Below, piece by piece: positions 9,806-18,686 of a stretch of 64,000 nt of DNA (its first letter is position 1; each line of letters starts with the position of its first letter). The notes beneath the pieces are model-generated. The model saw only the letters and a list, made by a program, of their open reading frames with translations, had not been told where the DNA came from and searched no databases. The translations under genes were made by a program, and so were the position numbers. Origin of the DNA: Propionivibrio hellwigii (lineage in GTDB: Bacteria; Pseudomonadota; Gammaproteobacteria; Burkholderiales; Rhodocyclaceae); NCBI RefSeq assembly GCF_041770905.1, contig NZ_JBEUWX010000001.1, positions 124,001 through 188,000 on the forward strand, written 5' to 3'.

Positions 9806-9913
9806 ATGCAATATTTTGATGCCATTACCTTGTTTCTGATCCTGGTGCCGATGCCTGCGGTCTTGATCTGGTCTGCCTATGACCTCTGGCGCGATGGAAA
9901 GGACGCCTCATGA
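9806..9913 (+). CDS. 35-residue single-pass membrane peptide coupled to the symporter gene
   Basis: Small ORF with an excellent ribosome site (AGGAG, 5-nt spacing) and a stop that overlaps the putP start (ATGA at 9910-9913), implying translational coupling. It has a short polar N-terminus, one hydrophobic segment (about residues 7-24, TLFLILVPMPAVLIWSAY) and a charged tail (DLWRDGKDAS). Several sodium/solute symporters have such tiny accessory proteins encoded just upstream; this fits that pattern by size, topology and position. No experimental function is known to me. Confidence 0.8.
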   Translation: MQYFDAITLFLILVPMPAVLIWSAYDLWRDGKDAS

Positions 9914-11442
9914 AGTTCGATCCGATCTACATTACTTTTGTACTGTATCTGTGCGCGATGATGGCGATCGGCGTTGCCACGTACTTCCGTACCCAGTCCT
10001 ACGGCGAATACATCATCGGCGGCCGTAGCCTGGGCAGTTGGGTGACGGCGATCTCGGCACAGGCGGCTGATTTCAGCGGCTGGATCTTGATGGGCTTGCC
10101 CGGCGCGGCGTATGCGTCGGGGCTGGGCAAGTCCAGTTTGTATATCTGCATCTTCACCGCCATTTTTGCGATGATCAACTGGAAATACGTCGCCCAGCGC
10201 ATACGCGTCTACACCGAGCAAGCGAACAATTCGCTGACGATTTCCAGCTATCTGGAAAACCGCTTTCAGGATAACAGCCGGTTGCTGAAGCTGGTCACTT
10301 CCGCCTTCATCGTCTTTTTCTTCACCGGCTACGTGGCGGCCGGCTTCGTTAGCGGCGGCGTGCTGTTTGAATCGCTGTTCGGCATCAATCGGATTTCTGC
10401 GATCCTCATCGGTGCGGGGGTCATCGTCGGCTACACCTTCCTCGGCGGCTTCCTCGCCGTGACTTTTACCGAGCTCTTGCAGGGCATCATCATGTTTACG
10501 ACGCTGATGCTCACGCCGATCCTGTGCATCAGCACTGCGGGCGGAATGGAGACCGTGCTCGCCAAGATCGCTGCGCTCAACCCCGACATGCTGAGCGCGC
10601 TCAAAACGGTCGATTACAACCTCAAAGAAGGCGTGCTCTGGCAGACGACCGGCACGATCACCTGGATCACGGTAATTTCCGCTGTCGGCTGGGGGCTGGG
10701 CTATTTCGGCCAGCCGCACATCCTGATCCGCTTCATGTCGATCAAGAATCACCGCGAACTGGTCAAATCCCGGATGATTGCGCTGACGTTCGGCAATGTG
10801 CTGCCGCTCTACGGCACAATCATCGTCGGCCTCATCGGCGTGGCCGTCTACAACGGGCCGACGGCGCTTGCCAATCCGGAAACGGTGTTCATCACGATGG
10901 TCAAGGATTCCTTCAACCCCTGGGTGGCGGGTTTCTTCCTTTCGGCGATCATGGCGGCGATCATGAGCACGCTGAGTTCGCAGCTGCTGGTGGCGGCCAG
11001 TTCCTTTGCCGAAGACCTCTACCGCAGCTTCTACAAGCCGCAGGCGACCGACAAGGAGCTGATGTTTGTCAGCCGTGCCATGGTGCTGCTCCTGGCCGTG
11101 ATCGCTGTCTTCCTGTCCTTCCGCGGCGGCAAGATTCTCGACCTTGTCGGCTACGCCTGGTCGGGCTTTGGCGCGGCGTTCGGGCCGGTCATTTTGTTCT
11201 CGCTGTTCTGGAAACGGATGACGCGCAATGCCGCCGTCGCCGGCGTTATCGCTGGCGGGCTGACGGTCGTGGTCTGGCCGTTTACCGGCTCGACGTTGTT
11301 CGACGTCATACCGGGCTTTATCGTCGGTTCTATTGCCGTCTACGTCACAACCCTGCTTGACAAGCCGGTGAGCCCGGCGGTGGTGGCGCTCTTCGAAAAG
11401 GTGCAGCGGGAAGTGGAAAAACGTCAGCACACCCACGCTTGA
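9910..11442 (+). CDS. putP: Sodium/proline-type symporter (SSS family, PutP-like)
   Basis: Inner-membrane transporter of 510 residues with about 13 hydrophobic segments, usual for PutP. The N-terminal signature SAQAADFSGWILMGLPGAAY matches the Na+/substrate region of PutP (SAxAsDmSGWLLMGLPGA). Na+-coupled uptake is expected from the family. The start overlaps the small membrane ORF, and a ureohydrolase lies just upstream, so the cargo may be a guanidino compound rather than proline. The C-terminus is short and charged. A strong terminator follows. Confidence 0.88.
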   Translation: MKFDPIYITFVLYLCAMMAIGVATYFRTQSYGEYIIGGRSLGSWVTAISAQAADFSGWILMGLPGAAYASGLGKSSLYICIFTAIFAMINWKYVAQRIRVYTEQANNSLTISSYLENRFQDNSRLLKLVTSAFIVFFFTGYVAAGFVSGGVLFESLFGINRISAILIGAGVIVGYTFLGGFLAVTFTELLQGIIMFTTLMLTPILCISTAGGMETVLAKIAALNPDMLSALKTVDYNLKEGVLWQTTGTITWITVISAVGWGLGYFGQPHILIRFMSIKNHRELVKSRMIALTFGNVLPLYGTIIVGLIGVAVYNGPTALANPETVFITMVKDSFNPWVAGFFLSAIMAAIMSTLSSQLLVAASSFAEDLYRSFYKPQATDKELMFVSRAMVLLLAVIAVFLSFRGGKILDLVGYAWSGFGAAFGPVILFSLFWKRMTRNAAVAGVIAGGLTVVVWPFTGSTLFDVIPGFIVGSIAVYVTTLLDKPVSPAVVALFEKVQREVEKRQHTHA

Positions 11443-11475
11443 GTGTGGGCGGCGCGGACGCAAAGGATGTCACGC

Positions 11476-11506
11476 AACGGCGCTTTCTCTGGAAGCGCCG
11501 TTTTTT
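11476..11506 (+). terminator. Intrinsic terminator after putP
   Basis: Stem AACGGCGCTT/AAGCGCCGTT with a 7-nt loop (11476-11502) running into six T residues. It closes the ureohydrolase-small peptide-putP operon. Confidence 0.9.
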
Positions 11507-11534
11507 CTGGGCGGTGATGCGTGGGTAGATGAGG

Positions 11535-11720
11535 GCATGCGCGGAACCCCACATGAATAAAGGCGCTCCGGGCACCCTTTCGGAACCCCGCGTGGATAGG
11601 GCGTTTCCGGGCATACCCTCTGAGATGCCCTGTTTACAAGGGGTTCAGAGCACCCCTTTGGAGATGCCCGTGGATAAAGGGCTTCCGGGCATCCCACTTG
11701 TCCTAGTGCACGCATCGCCC
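11535..11720. repeat. Tandem ~35-bp hairpin repeats (about four units)
   Basis: Four related units of 33-36 bp of the form GGAACCCCGCGTGGATAGGG..TTCCGGGCA or GGAGATGCCC..AAGGGCTTCC, each able to fold as a short hairpin. The same family recurs at 15.3 kb and many times at 44.5-46.6 kb. No gene is visible between 11443 and 11832. Confidence 0.75.
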
Positions 11721-11832
11721 GCGTCGTGCCGTCAGCCTATGGGAGCGGGTCGGGATTCGCTATAAAATGGCCTACCCGGATTCCACAGAATCCACGCCCG
11801 TCGTATGTGGGCGATAAACCGGAGGCGTCCCA

Positions 11833-12099
11833 ATGAACCCCTTTATGAATGCCGATTTCCTGCTGCCCGACGCGAGCGCGCAGCGGCTCTATCACGAGTG
11901 TCACGAGTACGCCGCGTTGATGCCGATCATCGATTATCACTGCCATTTGCCGCCGGCTGACATTGCCGGCGACACCCGTTTCGAGAATAGGGCGCAGGTC
12001 TGGCTGGGCGGTGATCATTACAAATGGCGGGCGATGCGCGCGAACGGCATCGTCGAAACCGGCGGACTGCTGACCCAAGACCATTCGCTACTCGCTTAA
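11833..12099 (+). pseudogene. uxaC: Truncated uronate isomerase (uxaC), N-terminal stump
   Basis: The first ~75 residues match the start of UxaC, which isomerises glucuronate/galacturonate to keto-uronates: MNPFMNADFLL, then IIDYHCHLPP (metal-binding HxH) and GDHYKWRAMRANGI. The frame then leaves homology and stops at codon 89, against ~470 in the family. The remaining 80% is absent; the next gene starts 95 bases on. A ribosome site (GGAGG) precedes the ATG, so the stump may still be transcribed. Read as a large internal deletion. Confidence 0.85.
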
Positions 12100-12193
12100 C
12101 CCGGTCTGGCGCAGGATGAATGATTGCCTCATGATGCGAATCCCCTATTGATCGATTGACTCATTGACCGAAGAAAACCTGAAGGAGAAAACC

Positions 12194-13657
12194 ATGCGTC
12201 TGAATGAAGCGAATCTGAAAAATCTGCCGACGGGAATGCAACAGCCGACGTATGACCGCAAGAAGGTTGCCAGCGCCATCGTGCATCTGGGCATCGGCGC
12301 ATTCCATCGGGCGCATCAGGCGATGTTTACCGATGCTGTGCTCGCTTCCGGTGATCTGGCCTGGGGCATCGTCGGCGCCGGCGTCATTTCTGACGATATG
12401 AAAAAAGCGCTGCTGCCGCAGGACGGCTTGTACACGCTGGCGGAAATGAGTGCGGACGGGGAAAAGATCAAAGTGATCGGCTCGATCGTCGACGTGCTCG
12501 GCGGGCCAGAGGATGCCGACAAGCTGCTCGCCAGGATGAGTGATGCGGGTACGCGCATCGTCAGCCTCACCGTCACGGAAAAGGGATATTGCCTTGATGT
12601 GGCCACCGGAAAGCTGTTGCTGCAGGCGCCGGCGATTGCCGCCGACCTCAAATCGCCCGCAACGCCCAAAAGCATCCACGGCCTGATCGTACAAGCGCTC
12701 AAGAACCGGCAGGCCGCCGGCATCCCGCCCTTTACCGTGCTCAGCTGTGACAATCTGCCCAACAACGGCAAGCTGGCCAAGGCGGCCGTGCTGGCCTATG
12801 CCCGCGAACTGGATCCGGCGTTCGCGCAATGGATCGAAGCCAACGTCCGCTTCCCCTGCACGATGGTCGACCGCATCACGCCGGCGACTACTGACGCCGA
12901 CCGTGCGCATGTGAATGGTAAAACCGGACTGGAAGACGCCTGGCCGGTCGTCACCGAGGAGTTTGTCCAGTGGGTCATCGAGGATGAATTCACGATGGGG
13001 CGGCCGGATTGGGACAAGTTCGGCACCGTGTTTTCGGATGAAATTGAACGCTGGGAGAACATGAAGCTGCGCTGCCTCAACGGCTCGCACTCGACGCTCT
13101 CCTATCTCGGCCAGCTGACCGGCCGTGAAACGGTGGCCGATGCGATGGGGCTGAAACTGATTACCGACGTGCTCGACCCGCTCTGGGTGGAAATCCGCGA
13201 AGTGCTGCAGGTGCCGAAAGGCGTCGATACCGCTGCCTATGTGGATAGCCTCAAGCGGCGTTTCCGCAACCCGGCGCTCAAGCATAAGACGGCGCAGATT
13301 GCTTCCGACGGCTCGCAAAAACTGCCGCAGCGCCTGCTGGCGCCGCTGCGCGACCGAATCGCCAAAGGGCTGCCCTCACCGGCGATCGCTACGGCCGTGG
13401 CCGCCTGGATGCACTTTGCCGTCAAGACCGCGCATACGCCGGGCGGCGCGCTGAATGACCCGATGTCGGACGAAATCCTGGCGCAGGCGAGAAAACGCAC
13501 AGCCGCGGCGGATATCGTGGACGACCTGCTGGCGCTGGAAAAGATTTTCGGCGCCGACCTGCCGGCCAATGCGGCGTTTCGCACCGAATTGATCGGCAAG
13601 TTCGTCGAATTGGCCCGCAATCCCGCAGTCGATACGGCTGCCCAGATTCAGGCATGA
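12194..13657 (+). CDS. Mannitol dehydrogenase family oxidoreductase (fructuronate reductase-like)
   Basis: NAD(P)-dependent polyol/sugar-acid dehydrogenase of 487 residues. The ATG at 12194 follows GGAG; an in-frame TTG at 12164 is less likely. The N-terminal dinucleotide-binding region carries IVHLGIGAFHRAHQA. The C-terminal catalytic domain shows the family K-x5-N-x2-H signature in KLRCLNGSHSTL. Members include mannitol 2-, arabinitol 4- and altronate dehydrogenases and fructuronate reductase (UxuB). The uxaC stump upstream makes a uronate role likely in the ancestor, but the specificity cannot be read from sequence. gnd follows after 46 bases. Confidence 0.85.
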   Translation: MRLNEANLKNLPTGMQQPTYDRKKVASAIVHLGIGAFHRAHQAMFTDAVLASGDLAWGIVGAGVISDDMKKALLPQDGLYTLAEMSADGEKIKVIGSIVDVLGGPEDADKLLARMSDAGTRIVSLTVTEKGYCLDVATGKLLLQAPAIAADLKSPATPKSIHGLIVQALKNRQAAGIPPFTVLSCDNLPNNGKLAKAAVLAYARELDPAFAQWIEANVRFPCTMVDRITPATTDADRAHVNGKTGLEDAWPVVTEEFVQWVIEDEFTMGRPDWDKFGTVFSDEIERWENMKLRCLNGSHSTLSYLGQLTGRETVADAMGLKLITDVLDPLWVEIREVLQVPKGVDTAAYVDSLKRRFRNPALKHKTAQIASDGSQKLPQRLLAPLRDRIAKGLPSPAIATAVAAWMHFAVKTAHTPGGALNDPMSDEILAQARKRTAAADIVDDLLALEKIFGADLPANAAFRTELIGKFVELARNPAVDTAAQIQA

Positions 13658-13703
13658 TGACCGAAATCCCACACCTTTTTACTTTGACAGAAGGACTCAT
13701 TAC

Positions 13704-15177
13704 ATGGAAGCACGCGCAGATCTTGCCCTGATCGGGCTGGCGGTTATGGGCCAGAACCTGATTCTGAACATGAACGACCACGGTTTTACCATCGTCGCAT
13801 ACAACCGCTCGACCGATAAGGTCGACCGATTTCTTGCCAATGAAGCGAAAGGCACCCGAGTCATCGGCGCGCATTCGATCGCCGAAATGGTCGCGCTGCT
13901 CAAAAAGCCGCGCCGCGTCATGATGCTGGTCAAGGCCGGCCAGCCGGTGGATGACTTCATCGAGCAGCTGATCCCGCATCTGGAAAAAGGCGACATCATC
14001 ATCGACGGCGGCAATTCGCTGTTCGAGGATACCAACCGCCGCCAGAAATACGTCGAAAGCAAAGGGCTGCTCTATGTCGGCACCGGCGTATCCGGTGGCG
14101 AGGAAGGCGCGCGCCATGGCCCGAGCATCATGCCCGGCGGCTCGCCGGCGGCCTGGCCGTACGTCAAGGATATTTTCCAGGCCGTTGCGGCCAAGGTCGA
14201 CGACGGTTCGCCTTGCTGCGACTGGGGTGGGCGAGATGGGCGCCGGTCATTACGTCAAGATGGTGCATAACGGCATCGAATACGGCGACATGCAGCTCAT
14301 TTGCGAAGCCTACAACCTCATGAAGCACGGCCTGGGCATGAGCGCCGGCGAGATGCACGAAGTTTTCGCCGAATGGAATCGCGGCGAACTCGACAGCTAC
14401 CTGATCGAAATTACGCGCGATATCCTGGCCAAGAAGGATGATGACGGGGCGCCGCTGGTCGACAAGATTCTCGATACCGCCGGCCAGAAGGGGACGGGCA
14501 AATGGACGGTCATCAATTCTCAGGATTTGGGGATTCCGATCACCCTGATGGCCGAAGCCGTCTATGCGCGCTGCGTTTCGGCGCTGAAGGATGAGCGCGT
14601 ATTCGCGTCAAGCCGGCTCGACGGCCCGCATCCGGCGCTCAGCGAGATCGCGGCGGATGCGGCGAAGAAGCAGGCGTTTATCGCTGACGTCAAAAGCGCG
14701 TTGTATGCCTCCAAGATCGTCAGCTACGCCCAGGGCTACATGCTGATGCGCGCAGCGGCCAAGGAGTATGGCTGGAATCTTAACTACGGCGGCATCGCCT
14801 TGATGTGGCGCGGCGGCTGCATTATCCGTTCGCGTTTCCTCGGTAAGATCAAGGCGGCTTTCGACAAGGATTCGGCCCTCTCCAACCTCCTGCTGGACGA
14901 CTATTTCCGGGAGGAAATCCGCAAGGCGCAGCCCGGCTGGCGCAACGTCGTCGCCCAGGCTGCGCTCAAGGGCATCCCCGCGCCGGCCTTCAGTACCGCG
15001 CTGGCCTTTTTCGACCAGTATCGCAGCGCCGTACTGCCGGCCAATCTGTTGCAGGCGCAGCGTGACTACTTCGGTGCGCACACCTATGAGCGCATCGACA
15101 AGCCGCGCGGCGAATTCTTCCACACCAACTGGACGGGCAAAGGCGGCACGACGGCATCGACCACCTACAACGTCTAA
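13704..15177 (+). pseudogene. gnd: 6-phosphogluconate dehydrogenase with a single-base frameshift
   Basis: Decarboxylating 6-phosphogluconate dehydrogenase of the pentose phosphate pathway (~490 codons). The N-terminal part (to ~14223) has the Rossmann motif LIGLAVMGQNL and the NRS NADP-specificity motif. The rest continues in the next frame from about 14229 with GAGHYVKMVHNGIEYGDMQ, including the catalytic Lys, and runs to the usual C-terminus. The break is one extra G in the run 14224-14227; removing it restores GVGEMGAGHYV. Everything else looks intact, so this is either a very recent inactivation or a sequencing error. A start GTG/ATG near 13704 has AGAAGGA upstream. Confidence 0.85.
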
Positions 15178-15222
15178 AGCGCCGGCTGCGGCGCATGCCG
15201 CAACGACCGGATGTCCCGACAA

Positions 15223-15253
15223 CGCGGCGCGCCCAAGGGCGCGCCGTTTTTTT
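15223..15253 (+). terminator. Intrinsic terminator after gnd
   Basis: Strong GC stem CGGCGCGCCC/GGGCGCGCCG followed by seven T residues. Confidence 0.88.
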
Positions 15254-15284
15254 CGGGCGGCGATACGTGGCCGAAAAGGGCCTG

Positions 15285-15415
15285 CCCGCAACCCCGCGTG
15301 GATAGGGCATTTGCAAGCAGGCACCTCCGGAACCCTTGTAAATAAAGGGCTTCAGGGCAGGGTACCCGGAGATAACCTGTTTACGCGGGGTTCAGGGCAT
15401 CCATATTTGAGACAC
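15285..15415. repeat. Tandem ~35-40-bp hairpin repeats (three units)
   Basis: Three units of the family also seen at 11.5 kb and 44.5-46.6 kb, for example GGAACCCTTGTAAATAAAGG and AACCCCGCGTGGATAGGGC. They lie between convergent genes, next to a MITE-like palindrome. Confidence 0.7.
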
Positions 15416-15420
15416 AAAAA

Positions 15421-15526
15421 TATAGCGGCTTAACTTTGCCAAAAGACAAGGCGGCGAGCCGCAGACAGTACGAGTGGTACGGCAAGGCGAAGCCAACGAA
15501 GTATTTTGGTAAAGGAAGCCGCTATA
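15421..15526 (+). repeat. MITE-like palindromic element, TATAGCGGCTT ends
   Basis: 106-bp element with perfect 11-bp terminal inverted repeats TATAGCGGCTT/AAGCCGCTATA and a partly palindromic interior (TTTGCCAAAA ... TATTTTGG). A near copy lies at 46482-46584 and an inverted tandem pair at 44623-44821. It codes for nothing recognisable. Confidence 0.8.
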
Positions 15527-15540
15527 CAAGGGCTGGCCGC

Positions 15541-16575
15541 CTATTTCCTGAAGCGGACGATGCGCGAGTTGGCGAGGTCGATCTGGGGATTGGCGATGAC
15601 ACCGGGGAAAGCGCCTTCAACGAAGATACGGCGCATGTCCTCGACTATCGTCTGCCCCATGCCACGCAGGGAAACGACCGAATAACCGCCGAGATGCGGC
15701 GTGATGATGACATTGGGCGTTTTGAGCAGAACGTGATTGCCGTCGATCGGCTCGCCTTCGACAACGTCGGTGGCGTAGCCGCCGACTTTGCCGGATTCGA
15801 GCGCGGCGATCAGGTCGGCCTGCTTGTAGATTTCGCCGCGGCAGGTATTGACGAGGATGACGCCCGGACGCATCAGGGCAATCTGCTCGGCACCCAGCAT
15901 GCGTGAGGTTTCCGCTGTCAGCGGACAATGCAGACTGATGATCTCGCTGTCGGCCAGCAGTGTGTCGAGATCGACTTTGTTGGCGTCGCGCGCGGCAATT
16001 TCCTCAGCACTGACATACGGGTCGCAGGCGATCACTTTGGCACCGAATCCTTGCGAGAGGATGCGGGCAACGGTTTTGCCAATGGCGCCGATGCCGATCA
16101 GGCCGATTGTCGCCCCGGCAAAATCAACGCCGAGCGCGAGCCTGGCGCGCCGCGCCCATTGGCCGGCTTTGACCACGTCGGCGCCTTCGCAGATGCGGCG
16201 GGCGGAAGCATTCATCAAGCCGACAGCCATCTGCGCGACGGATTCCCGCTCGACTTCCGGGCCGACTTTGGAAACGGCGATCCCCAGTTCGGCGCAGGCG
16301 TCGAGGTCAACGTTGTCGCAGCCGACGCCGTGGCGCGCGAGCAGGCGCAGCTTGGGCAATCCCAGCAGGACTTCCCGCGTATAGACGGGCGTGACGCTGG
16401 CGATGATGCCGTCGGCGCCGCTCAGCTTCTGATGGAATAGCGAGGCCGGTGCGCCGTTCGGGATATCGACGCGGATCAGCTCGGCGAATTTTTCCAGCTC
16501 GCGCAGATGTTCCGGGAAGGAGACGCCGAAAGAACTGGAATTGACGATGGCGATGGTCACTTTGGCTTGGCTCAT
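15541..16575 (-). CDS. D-isomer-specific 2-hydroxyacid dehydrogenase
   Basis: NAD(P)-dependent dehydrogenase of 344 residues. It has a Rossmann fold with IGLIGIGAIGKTVA and the three catalytic residues in RGEIYK (Arg), DVVEGEP (Glu) and PHLGGYS (His). The family includes 3-phosphoglycerate, glyoxylate/hydroxypyruvate and 2-ketogluconate reductases; the substrate is not readable. It is downstream of an FGGY kinase gene by 78 bases on the same strand, so the two probably form one operon acting on one sugar acid or its reduced form. Confidence 0.88.
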   Translation of the reverse strand: MSQAKVTIAIVNSSSFGVSFPEHLRELEKFAELIRVDIPNGAPASLFHQKLSGADGIIASVTPVYTREVLLGLPKLRLLARHGVGCDNVDLDACAELGIAVSKVGPEVERESVAQMAVGLMNASARRICEGADVVKAGQWARRARLALGVDFAGATIGLIGIGAIGKTVARILSQGFGAKVIACDPYVSAEEIAARDANKVDLDTLLADSEIISLHCPLTAETSRMLGAEQIALMRPGVILVNTCRGEIYKQADLIAALESGKVGGYATDVVEGEPIDGNHVLLKTPNVIITPHLGGYSVVSLRGMGQTIVEDMRRIFVEGAFPGVIANPQIDLANSRIVRFRK

Positions 16576-16653
16576 AAGTTATTGTCCTGGTGGAAAAATG
16601 TGAATTTGCGTGAGTCGAAGAACGGTTGAAAAAGGATTGCGCGGGGCGAGCCG

Positions 16654-18132
16654 TCAATCCGCCGACTGCTCCAGGCGGGCAAGCAGCGGCGCGCGGAGTG
16701 CCTGACGGATGCTGAAGTAGCGCTCGGCAAGCGCCGCGTAGATTTTGGCATGGCGCGCGATAGGTTCAAAAACGGTGGCCTCGCGCATGATGCGGCGCGA
16801 GCATTCGATGAGGTCGCTGCCTTCGCCGTAGCGTGCCATGCAGGCGGCGCCGATAATGCCCATTTCCGGATTCTGCGTGACGCAGACGCGTAGATCGAGG
16901 ACGTCGGCCATGATCTGCATCCATTGCGCATTGGCCGAGGCGCCGCCGCCGAGGCGGAATTCCTCAATCTGCCGATGCGGATCGAGCCGGTTTTTCACCA
17001 GCAGGTAGGAAAAGGCAATCCCTTCGAGAAAGGATCGCGCCAGATCGTCGCGCGTACTGGCGGCGCCCAAGCCCATGACCACGCCGGTGCCGATATTGCC
17101 GACGATCATGTCGCGTTCGCCGGTGAAGTAGGGGAAAGTCATCACCCCGTTTGCGCCGGGAACGGAGAGCGGCGTTTTTTGCAGGTAGTCGAGATTTTCG
17201 CCAAGCAGAGACAGCAGGAGATTGGTGGCGCTGGTGCAGTTATTGATGCCTGCGCCGGTGAAAAAGCGTCCCGGCCGCAGCAGGCAGCTCTGAATCAGCC
17301 CGCCCTGGAGGTCTTCGACCGGCGCTGGCGTCGGGATGCGGAACATGCCTGAGGTGCCGAAGTTGCCGACGCCGATACCCTCGGCAAAGCCGGTCATCGC
17401 GGCGGCGACCGCGCCGCCATCGTAGAGGCCGGCGGCAATCGCCGTACCTTCGCGCACGCCCAGATGGCGACAAATGGCGGGCAGCAGCGGCACTTTGTCG
17501 GTAAGGCCATTGAGTACGCGCGGAAACTGTCCGACGGCAAAACCGGTGGCCCCGATGATCGACTCATCCCAGCGGCCGGAAATATCAAGGCAGCCGAGCG
17601 AGTTGGCCGTGCTGTAATCGGAAACATATTCACCGGTCAGCGCATGCATCAGAAAGGCTTTCGAGTCGAGTACATGCGCCGTGCGGGCGGCAATCTGCGG
17701 CTGTGTGACGCCGATGTGGTGAAGGCGATTGGCCGGGTACTGGAAAATCGGCGGGCAGCCGGTGCGCAGATACATGTCGTCAACGTCGCCAACGGCGGCC
17801 AGGAAGCGGGGGAAGTGTGCCTGCGCCGTGGTGTCGGCGAATGTTGATATGCGGGTCAGCGGCTCGCCGTCTTGATTGAGCAGCACCAGGCCGAACATGT
17901 AGGAGGTCAGCGCCAGCATGTCGATTTCGCTGCCATGCCGGTCCGCCGCGCGCCGGCAAACTTCCAGCAGCGCTTCACGGAGCCGGTGCGGGTCGTGTTC
18001 GGCGCGGCCGCTCGCGTCGCTTTCCAGCGCCGTGCTGATTTTCTGCGTCTTGCCGTAAAGCTGACCGGCTTCATCGACAAGCGCGGCCTTGATGTTGGTG
18101 GTGCCGACATCAATCGAAAGAGTCAAGCCCAT
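16654..18132 (-). CDS. FGGY-family carbohydrate kinase
   Basis: Sugar kinase of 492 residues, typical length. It has the N-terminal phosphate-binding motif LSIDVGTTNIKAALVD, a second domain with GNFGTSGMFR, and a C-terminal adenosine-binding motif FRLGGGASANAQWMQIMADV. Candidates are gluconate, xylulose or similar keto-sugar kinases; the paired hydroxyacid dehydrogenase and the gnd gene across the repeat suggest gluconate-type chemistry, but this is inference. A perfect 13-bp palindrome 30 bases upstream may be its operator. Confidence 0.85.
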   Translation of the reverse strand: MGLTLSIDVGTTNIKAALVDEAGQLYGKTQKISTALESDASGRAEHDPHRLREALLEVCRRAADRHGSEIDMLALTSYMFGLVLLNQDGEPLTRISTFADTTAQAHFPRFLAAVGDVDDMYLRTGCPPIFQYPANRLHHIGVTQPQIAARTAHVLDSKAFLMHALTGEYVSDYSTANSLGCLDISGRWDESIIGATGFAVGQFPRVLNGLTDKVPLLPAICRHLGVREGTAIAAGLYDGGAVAAAMTGFAEGIGVGNFGTSGMFRIPTPAPVEDLQGGLIQSCLLRPGRFFTGAGINNCTSATNLLLSLLGENLDYLQKTPLSVPGANGVMTFPYFTGERDMIVGNIGTGVVMGLGAASTRDDLARSFLEGIAFSYLLVKNRLDPHRQIEEFRLGGGASANAQWMQIMADVLDLRVCVTQNPEMGIIGAACMARYGEGSDLIECSRRIMREATVFEPIARHAKIYAALAERYFSIRQALRAPLLARLEQSAD

Positions 18133-18161
18133 GTTTGCTCCGTCTGGGGAAAATGCTAAAA

Positions 18162-18174
18162 ATCATCAGATGAT
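18162..18174 (-). promoter_or_regulatory. Candidate operator palindrome upstream of the FGGY kinase
   Basis: Perfect palindrome ATCATC-A-GATGAT, 30 bases from the kinase start codon. Size and symmetry suit a dimeric regulator such as a GntR-family protein. No regulator gene is adjacent. Confidence 0.45.
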
Positions 18175-18302
18175 GCACGCTCGCCGCTGCCGCCGGATGA
18201 CGCCCTACGGCTGTCAAACGGGGGGCGGCGGATACGCAATGCCGGTACGCTGGCGTTTGCTCTGCGCTGATTTCTTCGGACGCTTTCAGCGCTGCCGGCT
18301 GG

Positions 18303-18686
<384 letters not shown>

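Noticed and set aside
9877..11463. Minus-strand 528-codon frame opposite putP
   Set aside because: Rich in Arg/His/Asp without membrane or domain pattern; a shadow of the high-GC transporter gene.
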